64,000 nt of DNA from Agromyces protaetiae (GTDB taxonomy: Bacteria > Actinomycetota > Actinomycetes > Actinomycetales > Microbacteriaceae). Below, piece by piece: positions 44,651-53,384 of this stretch. Both the position numbers and the translations under genes were made by a program. Where the stretch lies: contig NZ_CP133018.1 of the NCBI RefSeq assembly GCF_030866785.1, forward strand, positions 992,001 to 1,056,000. Reading direction: 5' to 3'. Every line of letters starts with the position of its first letter. Position 1 is the first letter of the stretch. The notes below the pieces were generated by a model. That model had not been told where the DNA came from. It searched no databases and was given only the letters and a program-made list of their open reading frames with translations.

Positions 44651-45598
44651 GTGAGTGGTGACGTGACGCGCGGCGAGCTGCCGCCCACCCGAGCAGCCCG
44701 CCGAGCCGCCGACAAGGCCGCGTCCAGGCGCCCGCGCCGCTCCGTGAAGCTCCCGTCCGTGCTGCGGCGCCTTCGCCCCGCCGCCGCACCCGCCACACCC
44801 GCCGTCCCCGCCGCGGTCGGCCCGGTGACGGCCCCGGTCGCCGCCGCCACGACGCCGATCGTCGGTTCGTCCCGACGACACGCGCGGGTCGTCGCCACCG
44901 TGCTCGTCGTGCCCGCCATCGTCGGCACCGTCGCGCTGCCGGCCTACGCGTCGGTGCACGGCGCCGCCGGATTCGGCACCTCCCACGAGTTCAGCCTGAC
45001 GCAGGCCGAGGCGCAGAACGTGGACGTGTCGGCGCTCGCCGGCGGCGCACTGCGTTCGAACGACGCCTACGCCGTGCAGACCAAGGCCGAGATCGACGCC
45101 GAGGCGGCGCGCGTCGCCGCCGCCGAGCGCTCGGCCGCGCTCGGCAGTGTCGGCAACCGTGCCGGAGCGTACTCGACACCCACGCAGCAGGCCGAGGGCG
45201 ACGACTACCCCTGGTGGGATCAGGCCTCAGACAATCAGGGCGGTGGCCTGTCGCCGCTCCGCTACTACTACCGCGAGTGCGTCGACTTCGTCGCCTGGCG
45301 CCTGAACCGCGACGCCGGCGTGACCAGCGGTCCCTGGAAGTGGGACTGGTCGAACCTCGCGTCGGGGAGTGCGCACCGGTGGGCCGCCGAGTGGGCCGAC
45401 CGCGGCCGTCAGACGAGCGACGTCCCGATCGTCGGCGCCGTCGCCTGGTTTACGGGTAACCACGTCGCGTACGTGCAGGCCGTGCACGACGACGGCACGG
45501 TCACGCTCGAGGAGTACAACTGGGGCAACGATCACGCGTATCACACGCGCACGATCCCGGCGAGCAGCGTCAATCTGTTCCTGTACCCGCCGGCCTGA
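44651..45598 (+). CDS. Secreted CHAP-domain peptidoglycan hydrolase
   Basis: The 315-aa product has a long basic, Pro/Ala-rich cytoplasmic front (1-78) and a signal/anchor helix (about 79-100, ending VALPAYA). The module AQNVDVSALA...SNDAYAVQTKAEIDAEAAR matches the C40 protein. A CHAP domain (about 195-315) has YYRECVDFVAWRLNR with catalytic Cys210, GNHVAYVQAV with His271 and VTLEEYNWGNDH with Glu287. CHAP enzymes act as wall amidases or endopeptidases. GTG 44651 follows ggagg at 44637-44641. The shared N-terminal module and promoter repeats suggest the two hydrolases work in one process. Confidence 0.9.
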   Translation: MSGDVTRGELPPTRAARRAADKAASRRPRRSVKLPSVLRRLRPAAAPATPAVPAAVGPVTAPVAAATTPIVGSSRRHARVVATVLVVPAIVGTVALPAYASVHGAAGFGTSHEFSLTQAEAQNVDVSALAGGALRSNDAYAVQTKAEIDAEAARVAAAERSAALGSVGNRAGAYSTPTQQAEGDDYPWWDQASDNQGGGLSPLRYYYRECVDFVAWRLNRDAGVTSGPWKWDWSNLASGSAHRWAAEWADRGRQTSDVPIVGAVAWFTGNHVAYVQAVHDDGTVTLEEYNWGNDHAYHTRTIPASSVNLFLYPPA

Positions 45599-45614
45599 GC
45601 CGCACCGACCCGCG

Positions 45615-46634
45615 TCAGCCGCGCGCGACGCACGCCGGAGCCGGTGTGGCGACCGTCGTGACGACGTGCGTCGGCACGCCCAGCTCATCGAGCGCGACCA
45701 CCGCGATCGAATCCGATGCCTGATCGGCCACCACGAGGTGCCGCTCGTCGTCCGTCAGCTCGAGATCGCGGGGATGCGCCCCGCCCGTCACGAGCGACGC
45801 GACGTGGGAGAGCGTCCGCGCCGAGGCATCCAGTCGCAGCGCCTGCACGCCGTCGAGATCACGGTCGCCGATCAGGACCGTGCCCGCCCGCGTGAGCGCG
45901 ATCGCGGAAGCGCCCAACCCGCGGGGCGTGACGTCAGGCCCGATCGGCACCACCTGAAGCTCGGCGCCCGAGATCAGGTCGACGAGGCTCGCCGTGCGAT
46001 CGAGCTCGTTCGCGACGACCGCGAGATCGCCTGAGACGACGAGGTGGCGCGGGCCGGCGCCGCCGTGCAGCACGAGATCGTCGGCTGGGTCGTAGGTGGG
46101 CTCGCCGGTCGGCGCGAACCGGATGACCCGGATGCGGTCCGCTCCGAGGTCGCAGACGAGCAGCCGCGACCGCGCGCGGTCGAGCACCGCCTGGTGCGCA
46201 TGCGGCGATGCCTGCCGGTCGGACCTCGGGCCGTCGCCCTCGAAGTCGAACGCCGCGAGCAATGCGCCGGTCGAGGCGTCGTGCACCGCGAGCCGGCCGC
46301 CGAGGTAGTCCGCGGCGAAGACGCGGCTGCCGTCGGCGTCGAACGCGACGTGGCAGGTCAGCGCCGATCCCGTCGCCGACCGCGGGGCGACGGCGTGCAG
46401 CGCATCGCCGTCGACCTGCCAGGTCGAGACCTGCCCATCGTCGAGCTCGTGCGCGACGGCGAGCCGGTCGCGCGCGTCGCGCGCGAGGAACATGGGGTTC
46501 GGGCCGACATCCACGGGCTCCCCGAGGACGGCCGCGCCGGACGCGTCCACATCGAGGGGGCGGATGCCTCGGGCTGCCGAGCCCAGCTCGCCGAGCGTCG
46601 ATGCGCCGATCCAGAACCTCGTCGTCTCCGTCAT
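45615..46634 (-). CDS. Lactonase-family beta-propeller protein (6-phosphogluconolactonase-like)
   Basis: The 339-aa product shows repeating blades typical of 7-bladed lactonases: RFWIGASTLGE, NPMFLARDARDRLAVAHELD, HVAFDADGSRVFAADYLGGR, HAHQAVLDRARSRLLVCDLG, GPRHLVVSGDLAVVANELDR and HPRDLELTDDERHLVVADQA. HAHQ and GPRH are the catalytic-site segments of YbhE/Pgl-like enzymes. No signal peptide is seen, so it is cytosolic. ATG 46634 has gaggagcgagggc upstream. The substrate (6-phosphogluconolactone or another lactone) is not proven. Confidence 0.85.
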   Translation of the reverse strand: MTETTRFWIGASTLGELGSAARGIRPLDVDASGAAVLGEPVDVGPNPMFLARDARDRLAVAHELDDGQVSTWQVDGDALHAVAPRSATGSALTCHVAFDADGSRVFAADYLGGRLAVHDASTGALLAAFDFEGDGPRSDRQASPHAHQAVLDRARSRLLVCDLGADRIRVIRFAPTGEPTYDPADDLVLHGGAGPRHLVVSGDLAVVANELDRTASLVDLISGAELQVVPIGPDVTPRGLGASAIALTRAGTVLIGDRDLDGVQALRLDASARTLSHVASLVTGGAHPRDLELTDDERHLVVADQASDSIAVVALDELGVPTHVVTTVATPAPACVARG

Positions 46635-46727
46635 GCCCTCGCTCCTCATCGATGGTGCACCGGTTCTCCACACGGAGTCCGGGCCGACGGCCAGGCTATC
46701 GCGAGCCGGTAGACTCGTCCCCGGCCA

Positions 46728-46799
46728 GCCTCTGTAGCTCAATGGAAGAGCAGCTCCGTCCTAAGGAGAGGGTTGGGGGTTCGAGTCCCTCCAGGGGCA
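46728..46799 (+). tRNA. tRNA-Arg (CCT anticodon)
   Basis: Acceptor GCCTCTG/CAGGGGC (one G-T pair), D stem GCTC/GAGC, anticodon loop GTCCTAA and T arm GGGGG TTCGAGT CCCTC are clear. Anticodon CCT reads AGG. The top pair of the anticodon stem is a G-A mismatch, leaving four pairs. CCA is not encoded. Confidence 0.92.
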
Positions 46800-47005
46800 C
46801 CTTGGGAGTCGTGCGCGAGACGCGGCACCGATCGTGGGCACGTGCGTGCGGTCCGGCGATCGCCGGGACCGGGGCAGGTCATGTGCGGCCGTGCGTGTCA
46901 CGGATCGTCACGAAACGGCCCCTCAGGTGGGATGCCGGCACCCCATGTTGCGTCGTGTGACCGATGTGTCGGGGTGTTGCGGCGGCGCGAACGACGGCCC
47001 CACGA

Positions 47006-47055
47006 CCTCTCGTAGTCTCCTCGGACGAACCGACCCCAGGCTCGTCATCGAGAGG
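47006..47055 (+). promoter_or_regulatory. Inverted repeat that can cover the ribosome site of the ABC operon
   Basis: CCTCTCG (47006-47012) is complementary to CGAGAGG (47049-47055), which contains the ribosome site GAGAGGA of the binding-protein gene. Pairing in the mRNA would hide the site. The rest of the 260-nt gap after the tRNA gene holds no gene. Confidence 0.35.
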
Positions 47056-47063
47056 ACTCCCAC

Positions 47064-48323
47064 ATGCCCGCGTCCCGCACGATCCGCACCCTGGCCGCAG
47101 GCGCGGCCGCCACGCTCCTGCTCAGCGGCTGCGCGATCAGCTCGCAGGGCGGCGACGACGGCGAGGGCACGCGACTGACCTTCTGGAGCTATTACAACGG
47201 GACCCAGGCCGACTGGCTGGCCGCGCAGGTCGATCAGTTCGAGGCGGACAACCCGGGCGTGACGATCGACATCGTCCAGACGGTCGGCGACCAGCAGGAC
47301 CAGAAGCTGCTCGCCTCGGTCGCGACGGGGTCGACCCCCGACCTGTTCATCAACAACATCGTCGTCGACTACCCGACGCTCGTGGCCGGCGAGGTCACCG
47401 CGGACCTCACCGAGTACTGGGACGCGTACGCCGACTCGGCGCAGTACCCCGAGGCGGCGGCGTGGCGCACCGACGACAAGGTCTACAACCTGCTGCCGTT
47501 CACCAACCTGATCGGGCTGTACTACAACGCCGACATCCTGGCCGAGGTCGGCATCGACGCCCCGCCCGCGACGCTCGACGAGCTGACCGAGGACCTCGCG
47601 ACGATTGCGGCCGACGGCCGGTACAAGGGACTCGCGCTTTCAGGCGCCCCGTCGGTCGAGGGGGCCTGGCTCTTCGCCCCGCAGCTGCTCGGGCTCGGCG
47701 TCGACTACTGCACCTTCGAGGGCCCGGAGGTCGAGGCGGCGTTCGCGCGTGCCGAGTCCTGGGCCAAGGCGGGCTCGACGCCGCAGGCGACGGCCACGTG
47801 GGATCAGACCGATGCGTGGCAGCAGTTCGCGACCGGCGAGTTCGCGTTCGGCATCAACGGCAACTGGAACCTCGGCAACGCCGCGGACGTCGACTTCGCC
47901 TGGGGCACCGCGCAGTACCCGGCGCCGGCGGGCGGCGAGAGCATCGTCTACCCGGGTGGCGAGGGCTTCGCCATCGGCTCGAAGTCGGAGCACAAGGATC
48001 TCGCGTGGAAGTTCCTGGAGCAGGCGGTGCTCAGCTCAGATGCGGGCGAGGCGATCTTCGAGGCGGCCGGCTCGATCCCGGTGCGAGCGGATGTCTCGGA
48101 GCTGCCGATCATCGAGGAGAACACCGAGGTGCAGCCCTTCGTCGCCGCCGCCCAGACCGCGGCGTCGTGGCCCAACAATGAGAACACGGCGAGCATCCAG
48201 ACCGCGCTCGGCAAGGCGATCAGCAGCGTCTGGTCAGGGCAGACGTCCGCGGCCGAGGCGAGCGCCACGGCCACCGCGGACATCGCGGCCGCGATCGAGG
48301 ACGGCGGCGGGACCTGCTCGTGA
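47064..48323 (+). CDS. ABC importer solute-binding lipoprotein (family 1, CUT1 type)
   Basis: The 419-aa product has a lipoprotein signal (AATLLLSGC, Cys about 23) and a family-1 binding fold: LTFWSYYNGTQADWLAAQVDQFEADNPGV, ATGSTPDLFINN, NLLPFTNLIGLYYNADILAEVGID and GEFAFGINGNWNL. Late motifs are GGEGFAIGSKSEHKDLAWKFLE and SIPVRADV. CUT1 systems import oligosaccharides or polyols; the ligand cannot be told. Its stop overlaps the permease start (GTG 48320). No ATPase gene accompanies it, so a shared MsiK-type ATPase is likely. Confidence 0.92.
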   Translation: MPASRTIRTLAAGAAATLLLSGCAISSQGGDDGEGTRLTFWSYYNGTQADWLAAQVDQFEADNPGVTIDIVQTVGDQQDQKLLASVATGSTPDLFINNIVVDYPTLVAGEVTADLTEYWDAYADSAQYPEAAAWRTDDKVYNLLPFTNLIGLYYNADILAEVGIDAPPATLDELTEDLATIAADGRYKGLALSGAPSVEGAWLFAPQLLGLGVDYCTFEGPEVEAAFARAESWAKAGSTPQATATWDQTDAWQQFATGEFAFGINGNWNLGNAADVDFAWGTAQYPAPAGGESIVYPGGEGFAIGSKSEHKDLAWKFLEQAVLSSDAGEAIFEAAGSIPVRADVSELPIIEENTEVQPFVAAAQTAASWPNNENTASIQTALGKAISSVWSGQTSAAEASATATADIAAAIEDGGGTCS

Positions 48324-49273
48324 CCCTCGCACTCACGAAGGACGACACGGCGGGGGGCGCTACCGCGCCCCCGCCGGTGCGTCCGAGGCCCGGTGCGGTG
48401 CGCCGGCTGGTCACGAGGACGCCGATCTGGTTCCTCGTCCCGGCCGCCGGCCTGCTCGCCGGGCTCGCGATCTATCCGCTCATCGTGCTGGTGCGGATGT
48501 CGCTGAGCGATGTCGGACCGTCGAACATCATCGGCGACTGGCCGGCGGTCGGTCCCCAGAACTTCGCCGCCGCGCTGGCCGACGCGGAACTCTGGGCGGC
48601 GGTGTGGCGCACGCTCGTGGTCGCCGTCGTGCTGCTCGCCTCGAACTTCGTCATCGGGTTCTTCGCGGCCTCCGTGCTCTCGGCGGGCGGCCGGATCACC
48701 GAGGCGGTGCTCGCGCTCCTCGTCTTCGTCTGGGCGCTGCCGCCCATCGTGTCGGGCAGCACCTGGAAGTTCCTGCTCGACGACTCGGGCCCGATCAACA
48801 CCGCGATCGCCGCGCTCGGCCTGCCCACGGTCTCCTGGCTCAGCTCGCCCGACCTCGCCCTGTTCTCGGTCGCGGCGATCATCGCGTGGGCGGCGCTGCC
48901 CTTCTCGATCCTCGTCATCCGCGGCGGTCTGCTCGCCGTCTCGCCCGAGCTGCTCGAGGCCGCCGCGCTCGACGGTGCCGGCTTCTGGCGCACGCAGGTC
49001 AAGATCGTGCTGCCGCTGCTGCGGCCGACGCTCGGCATCCTCGCCATCCTGACGGTGCTGTACGCGTTCAAGAGCTTCGACTTCTTCTACGTCACGACGC
49101 AGGGCGGCCCCGGCACGACGACGACGACGCTGCCCGTGCTGTCGTACCAGCTCGCGTTCAACGACTTCCAGATGAGCGAGGGCGCCACGGTCGCGCTCAT
49201 CGCGATGCTCGCGGTCGCGCTGTTCGCCGTGCCGTACGTCCGCGCGGTCCGCCGAGAGGAGGCGGCGTCGTGA
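48320..49273 (+). CDS. ABC importer permease 1 (MalF-like)
   Basis: The 317-aa polytopic protein has about six helices, starting PIWFLVPAAGLLAGLAIYPL. The cytoplasmic EAA loop is LLEAAALDGAGFWRTQVKIVLPLLRP (about 212-237), the site contacting the ATPase. It matches CUT1 MalF/UgpA-type permeases. Its start overlaps the binding-protein stop, and its stop overlaps the next start by the pattern GTGA, so the genes are translationally coupled. Confidence 0.92.
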   Translation: MTLALTKDDTAGGATAPPPVRPRPGAVRRLVTRTPIWFLVPAAGLLAGLAIYPLIVLVRMSLSDVGPSNIIGDWPAVGPQNFAAALADAELWAAVWRTLVVAVVLLASNFVIGFFAASVLSAGGRITEAVLALLVFVWALPPIVSGSTWKFLLDDSGPINTAIAALGLPTVSWLSSPDLALFSVAAIIAWAALPFSILVIRGGLLAVSPELLEAAALDGAGFWRTQVKIVLPLLRPTLGILAILTVLYAFKSFDFFYVTTQGGPGTTTTTLPVLSYQLAFNDFQMSEGATVALIAMLAVALFAVPYVRAVRREEAAS

Positions 49274-50097
49274 TCTCGCGCCGCACGCGCCGCTGGTTCC
49301 GGGTCATCGCGATCGCCCTCGGTCTGATCTACCTGGTGCCGCTGCTCTGGGTCGTCCTCACCTCGCTGAAGACGCAGCAGCAGGTGCTCAAGGACCCGAA
49401 CGGCATCGTCTTCGCGCCGACCCTCGACACGTATGCCGACGTCGTCGGCGACGGCGTCGGGGCGATCCTGACCTCACTGCAGATCGCGGTCGTCGTGACG
49501 GCGGTCGTGCTGCTGCTCGCCGTGCCCGCCGCGTTCGCGCTCGCGCGTCGCATCAACCGGCGGTGGAGCATCGTGATCGCCGTCGTGCTCGCGGCGCTGC
49601 TGGTGCTGCAGATGGTGCCGCAGCCCATGACCGTCATCCCGCTCTACAGCGTGCTCGCGTCGTGGGGACTGCTCGGATCGCTCGGCGGGCTGATCCTCGC
49701 CGACATCGCGCTGCTGCTGCCGTTCGCGATCATGCTGCTGCGCCCGTTCGTGCTCGCCATCCCGCCCGAGGTCTACGAGGCTGCGGAGCTCGACGGTGCG
49801 GGGCGCTGGCAGACCTTCCGCAGCGTCGCCGTCCCGATGCTCGGGAACGGCATCGTGACGGTGCTCGCGATCGTGTTCATCTCGGTCTGGGGTGAGTTCG
49901 TGTACGCCATCAACTTCCTGCCGCAGGGCGTCGTGCTGCCGGTCAGCGGACTGCTCGCGCAGCAGAGCTCGGTCTACTCGACCGAGTGGAACAGCCTCAT
50001 GGCGCTCGCGGTCATCACCTCCCTGCCGCTCCTCCTCGTCTTCCTCATCTCCCAGAAACGCCTCATCAGCGGGCTGGCGCTCGGCGCCGTCAAATGA
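49270..50097 (+). CDS. ABC importer permease 2 (MalG-like)
   Basis: The 275-aa protein has six helices. The family start is IALGLIYLVPLLWVVLTSLK, the EAA loop is VYEAAELDGAGRWQTFRSVAVPMLGNG (about 168-194) and the end is LVFLISQKRLISGLALGAVK, the CUT1 MalG signature. The GTG 49270 start overlaps the permease 1 stop. It is followed after 50 nt by the acyl-CoA-dehydrogenase-like gene with its own ribosome site. Confidence 0.92.
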   Translation: MISRRTRRWFRVIAIALGLIYLVPLLWVVLTSLKTQQQVLKDPNGIVFAPTLDTYADVVGDGVGAILTSLQIAVVVTAVVLLLAVPAAFALARRINRRWSIVIAVVLAALLVLQMVPQPMTVIPLYSVLASWGLLGSLGGLILADIALLLPFAIMLLRPFVLAIPPEVYEAAELDGAGRWQTFRSVAVPMLGNGIVTVLAIVFISVWGEFVYAINFLPQGVVLPVSGLLAQQSSVYSTEWNSLMALAVITSLPLLLVFLISQKRLISGLALGAVK

Positions 50098-50147
50098 CCG
50101 CTCACGGTGGCCGGAGGCCGCCGGTGCCCATCGAACCAGGAGTCCTC

Positions 50148-51377
50148 ATGTCACTCTCGCCCGAGCTGCTCGAACGGATCCGTGCCGGCGCCGCGGAACG
50201 CGACCGGTCGCGTGAGCTGCCGCGCGAACTCGTCGCCGAAGTGCTCGCGTCTGGGCTTCCGGCCGCCCGGGTGCCGGCTTCGGCCGGCGGCGCCGGCGCG
50301 TCGCTCGCCGACCTCACCGATCAGCTGATCACGCTCGCGGCGGCCGACTCGAACATCGCGCACGTCTTCCGGGGGCACCTCGCGGTGATCGAGCAGCAGT
50401 TCTTCGAGCCGGACGAGGAGCGGCGCGCGATCTGGTACCGCCGGGTGCTCTCGGGGTCGCTCGTGGGCAACGCCCAATCTGAGCTGACCGCCACCTCGGA
50501 CCTCGCGACCACGCTCTCCGACGACGGCGACGGCCTGCGCCTGAACGGCCGCAAGTACTACACGACGGGCAGCATCTACGCGGACTGGATCGACCTCTCC
50601 GCACGGCACGGCGACGAGGACGTGCAGGTGCTCGTCGCGACCCGCGACCGCGGCGTCGAGTCCATCGACGACTGGCGGGGGTTCGGCCAGCGGCTCACCG
50701 GCAGCGGCACGACGACGTTCTCCGAGGTCGCCGTGGACCCGTCGGACGTACGGCCCTACTCGGCGGACCACGACGGCTTCCGGCATCCGTATCTCATGGG
50801 GTTCTTCCAACTGGTGCTCCTCGCCGTCGTCGCGGGCATCGGCCGTGCCGTCGTCGACGACGCGGTCGCTTATGTGCAGCCGCGTCGCCGCATCTTCGGC
50901 TATGCGGGCGAGGCGCTGCCGCGGGAGCATCCGCTCGTCCAGTCCATCGTCGGGGAGCTCTCGGCCGATGCCTTCGCAGTCCGCGCCGTCACGCTCGAGG
51001 CAGCCCGGTCGCTCGACCGGGCCCTCGACGCGTACCTCGACGGGCGCGGCGACCCGGACGCCTTCACGCGGGCCCAGCTCGACGTGTACCGCGCGCAGCA
51101 GACCGTGCTCCCGACCGTGGTGAACGCGGCGTCCCGGCTCTTCGAGGTGGGCGGCGCCTCAGCGGTCGACTCCGAGCTCGCACTCGACCGGCACTGGCGG
51201 AACGCGCGCACCGTCGCGACGCACAATCCTGCCGTCCACCGGCAGCGTGCGGTCGGCGACTGGGAACTGAATGGTACGCCGCCCGGCTGGGCGGTGACCG
51301 CCGGCACCGCCGCCGGGAAGACGGCGAACGCCGAGACCCCGAACGCCGAGACCCCGAAGGCCGAGGCCCGCGCATGA
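50148..51377 (+). CDS. Acyl-CoA dehydrogenase-fold flavin monooxygenase (DszC/SfnC-like)
   Basis: The 409-aa product has the acyl-CoA dehydrogenase fold: N-terminal helices (LASGLPAARVPASAGGAGAS), AAADSNIAHVFRGHLAVIEQ, flavin segment LVGNAQSELTATSDLATTLS and LNGRKYYTTGSIYADWIDLS. The C-terminal helical part has RHWRNARTVATHNPAVHRQR. That His-rich end and the missing catalytic Glu region fit DszC/SfnC/TdsC-like FMNH2-dependent monooxygenases rather than true dehydrogenases. The extreme C-terminus has a 15-bp tandem repeat (NAETP twice). It is coupled by ATGA to the LLM monooxygenase gene. No flavin reductase is in the window. Confidence 0.85.
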   Translation: MSLSPELLERIRAGAAERDRSRELPRELVAEVLASGLPAARVPASAGGAGASLADLTDQLITLAAADSNIAHVFRGHLAVIEQQFFEPDEERRAIWYRRVLSGSLVGNAQSELTATSDLATTLSDDGDGLRLNGRKYYTTGSIYADWIDLSARHGDEDVQVLVATRDRGVESIDDWRGFGQRLTGSGTTTFSEVAVDPSDVRPYSADHDGFRHPYLMGFFQLVLLAVVAGIGRAVVDDAVAYVQPRRRIFGYAGEALPREHPLVQSIVGELSADAFAVRAVTLEAARSLDRALDAYLDGRGDPDAFTRAQLDVYRAQQTVLPTVVNAASRLFEVGGASAVDSELALDRHWRNARTVATHNPAVHRQRAVGDWELNGTPPGWAVTAGTAAGKTANAETPNAETPKAEARA

Positions 51378-52777
51378 CCAAGCGACTCATCGTCAACGTG
51401 TTCGAGATGAACACGCCCGGTCACATCACACACGGCCTGTGGCGCCTTCCCGGGAACCAGCGCGACCGGTACTCGAGCATCGAGTACTGGACCGAACTGG
51501 CGAGGATCGCGGAGGCCGGCGGCTTCGACGCGGTGTTCCTCGCCGATGTCGTCGGTGCGTACGACGTGTACGACGACGACTTCGCGCCCGCGGTGCAGCG
51601 CGGCCTGCAGATCCCGAACAACGATCCGATGCTCGTCATCCCGGCGATGGCGGCCGTGACCGAGCACCTCGGGTTCGGCGTGACGTTCTCGACGACCTAC
51701 GAGCCGCCGTTCGCGTTCGCGCGCCGCATGTCGACGCTCGACCACCTCACCGACGGCCGGGTCGGCTGGAACATCGTCACGAGCTACCTGCCGAACGCGG
51801 CCCGGAACTTCGGGCTCGCGGAGCAGATCCCGCACGACGAGCGCTACCGGATCGCGGAGGAGTACCTCGACGTGCTCTACAAGCTCTGGGAAGGCTCGTG
51901 GGACGATGACGCGATCGAGGTCGACCGCGAGGGCGATCGCTACGCCGACCCCGCCAAGGTGCGCCGCATCGATCACGAAGGTGAGTTCTTCCGGGTGGCC
52001 GGCCCGCATCTGTCGGAGCCGTCGCGGCAACGTACTCCCGTGCTGTTCCAGGCGTCCGCGTCGAAGGCCGGCACCGCGTTCGCGGCCAAGCACGCCGAGG
52101 TGCTGTTCACGGCCGACCGGCCCGCCGGCGCGCTCGAACGGAACATCGCGGCGATCCGCGAGGCCGCTGTCGAGGCCGGCCGGCGTGCGGACGACACCCG
52201 CTATCTCGTCATGGCGACCGTGATCGTCGGCCGCACCGAGGCCGAGGCGCGCGAGAAGTACGAGCACTATCGCGCGTTCCGCGACGCCGAGGGGTCGTTC
52301 GTGCACATGAGCGTGCCGTTCCACCCGCTCGAGCACGACCCGTCGATCACCATCCGCGAGGCGCTCGTCGCGGAAGGGCGTCACGACGTGATCGCGGAGG
52401 GCGGGCTGCCGCTCGAGCTCACGGTCGGCGCGTTCCGCGCGGGAGTCGACGAAGCCTGGGATGCTCGCTTCCTCGCGGTCGGCACGCCCGAGCAGGTGGC
52501 CGACACGATCGAGCGCTGGCTCGATGAGGACGGCATCGACGGCATCAACCTGCGGCAGTACCACTCGTACGACACGATCCGCGACTTCGGCGAGCTCGTC
52601 ACGCCCGAGCTGCGGCGACGCGGGCGCATGCGCGAGGCGTACGTGCCGGGCGAGACCCTCCGTGAACGCATCTTCGGCGAAGGCGCGCGGCTTCCCGAGC
52701 GGCATCCGGCAGCCCGCTACCGCGGCGGCGCCAACCTGCGCGAACCGGCGGCCGCGGCCGCCGGGCGCGGGGAATAG
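51374..52777 (+). CDS. NtaA/SnaA/DszA-type FMN-dependent LLM monooxygenase
   Basis: The 467-aa bacterial-luciferase-fold protein has VNVFEMNTPGHITHGLWRLP, FDAVFLADVVGAYDVYDDDF, LGFGVTFSTTYEPPFAFARR, LTDGRVGWNIVTSYLPNAAR and HDERYRIAEEYLDVLYKLWE. RTPVLFQASASKAGTAFAAK and INLRQYHSYDTIRDFGELV follow. These are NtaA/DszA family signatures; relatives attack nitrilotriacetate, sulfones or alkylated N/S compounds with FMNH2 from a partner reductase. Operon context (importer plus DszC-like enzyme) suggests uptake and oxidation of one compound. Its last 180 bp are duplicated at 53385-53563. Confidence 0.9.
   Translation: MTKRLIVNVFEMNTPGHITHGLWRLPGNQRDRYSSIEYWTELARIAEAGGFDAVFLADVVGAYDVYDDDFAPAVQRGLQIPNNDPMLVIPAMAAVTEHLGFGVTFSTTYEPPFAFARRMSTLDHLTDGRVGWNIVTSYLPNAARNFGLAEQIPHDERYRIAEEYLDVLYKLWEGSWDDDAIEVDREGDRYADPAKVRRIDHEGEFFRVAGPHLSEPSRQRTPVLFQASASKAGTAFAAKHAEVLFTADRPAGALERNIAAIREAAVEAGRRADDTRYLVMATVIVGRTEAEAREKYEHYRAFRDAEGSFVHMSVPFHPLEHDPSITIREALVAEGRHDVIAEGGLPLELTVGAFRAGVDEAWDARFLAVGTPEQVADTIERWLDEDGIDGINLRQYHSYDTIRDFGELVTPELRRRGRMREAYVPGETLRERIFGEGARLPERHPAARYRGGANLREPAAAAAGRGE
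52587..52765 (+). repeat. Source copy of a 179-bp direct repeat (3' end of LLM gene)
   Basis: Positions 52587-52765 recur at 53385-53563 with about eight mismatches and no gaps (constant offset 798). The repeats flank 619 bp of lower-GC DNA. This copy is the functional gene end. Confidence 0.9.
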
Positions 52778-52834
52778 GGTACCCGCCGGATACGCAGATC
52801 TGAATGAGTTCCTCGCGGCGCTCGAGCACGAACG

Positions 52835-53107
52835 TCAACGACCGTTCCCGGCGCCAACAAGAAACCAGGTGATTATGAAAGCGATTGCCACCCCGTTGAT
52901 GGCAAGAAGGATGACTGCAGCCACACTCAGTCCGTGACGTGCTATTCCGTCGACTTGGCGGAGCACATTGAAGACACAAAAAGCAAGCGCCACGAAAAGC
53001 CAAGCGGGAGCCAGTAGCCCAGCAAGCACGATGGCCACGACCAGACCCGCGAGACTCGCGAGAAGAGCAGTGCCCCACGGGTTAGATCGTCTTGACGAGG
53101 TTTCCAT
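52835..53107 (-). CDS. Small membrane protein of the lower-GC island
   Basis: The 90-aa product has hydrophobic segments at about 13-48 (ALLASLAGLVVAIVLAGLLA and WLFVALAFCVF) and 59-85 (LSVAAVILLAINGVAIAFIITWFL), with short charged ends. Codon use (ctt, gct, ttt, tct, ata) is visibly less GC-biased than flanking genes, a sign of transfer. It lies between the duplicated monooxygenase fragments. I recognise no family. Confidence 0.65.
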   Translation of the reverse strand: METSSRRSNPWGTALLASLAGLVVAIVLAGLLAPAWLFVALAFCVFNVLRQVDGIARHGLSVAAVILLAINGVAIAFIITWFLVGAGNGR

Positions 53108-53149
53108 GTACGCGCCGACTTCTCAACTAACTACATGCCACATACACCA

Positions 53150-53384
53150 TCACCATACGTCGTCGCACTCGTATGGATGGTCCGCGCGCAGTACGTAGGC
53201 CTCTGAACTTCCACGCCACCGATGACCAGCTTGAAGGTATATGCCCCATATAGTTCCGCCTGGCTCGATGATCTCGACATCGTTCCCCTTCGGAGGAGCA
53301 AAGCCGATTACTGACAATGCCTCAATATATATAGCAATGTTTGGCTGCGAGGGATTGTCCCAGTATACTGAAAGGTTGGCCTGA
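53150..53384 (-). pseudogene. Truncated gene in the island (C-terminal part only)
   Basis: On the minus strand about 77 codons of protein-like sequence (SVYWDNPSQPNIAIYIEALS, FAPPKGNDVEIIEPGGTIWG, YVLRADHPYECDDVW, stop at 53150) run straight into the antisense of the duplicated monooxygenase fragment. The 5' part of this gene therefore appears to have been replaced. Codon use is AT-richer than the genome. No family is recognised; it may once have been a beta-rich protein. Confidence 0.55.

Noticed and set aside
46897-46912. GTCACG-N4-GTCACG as a third MtrA-type site upstream of the ABC operon
   Set aside because: The spacing is 10 bp instead of 11 and no promoter could be aligned with it.
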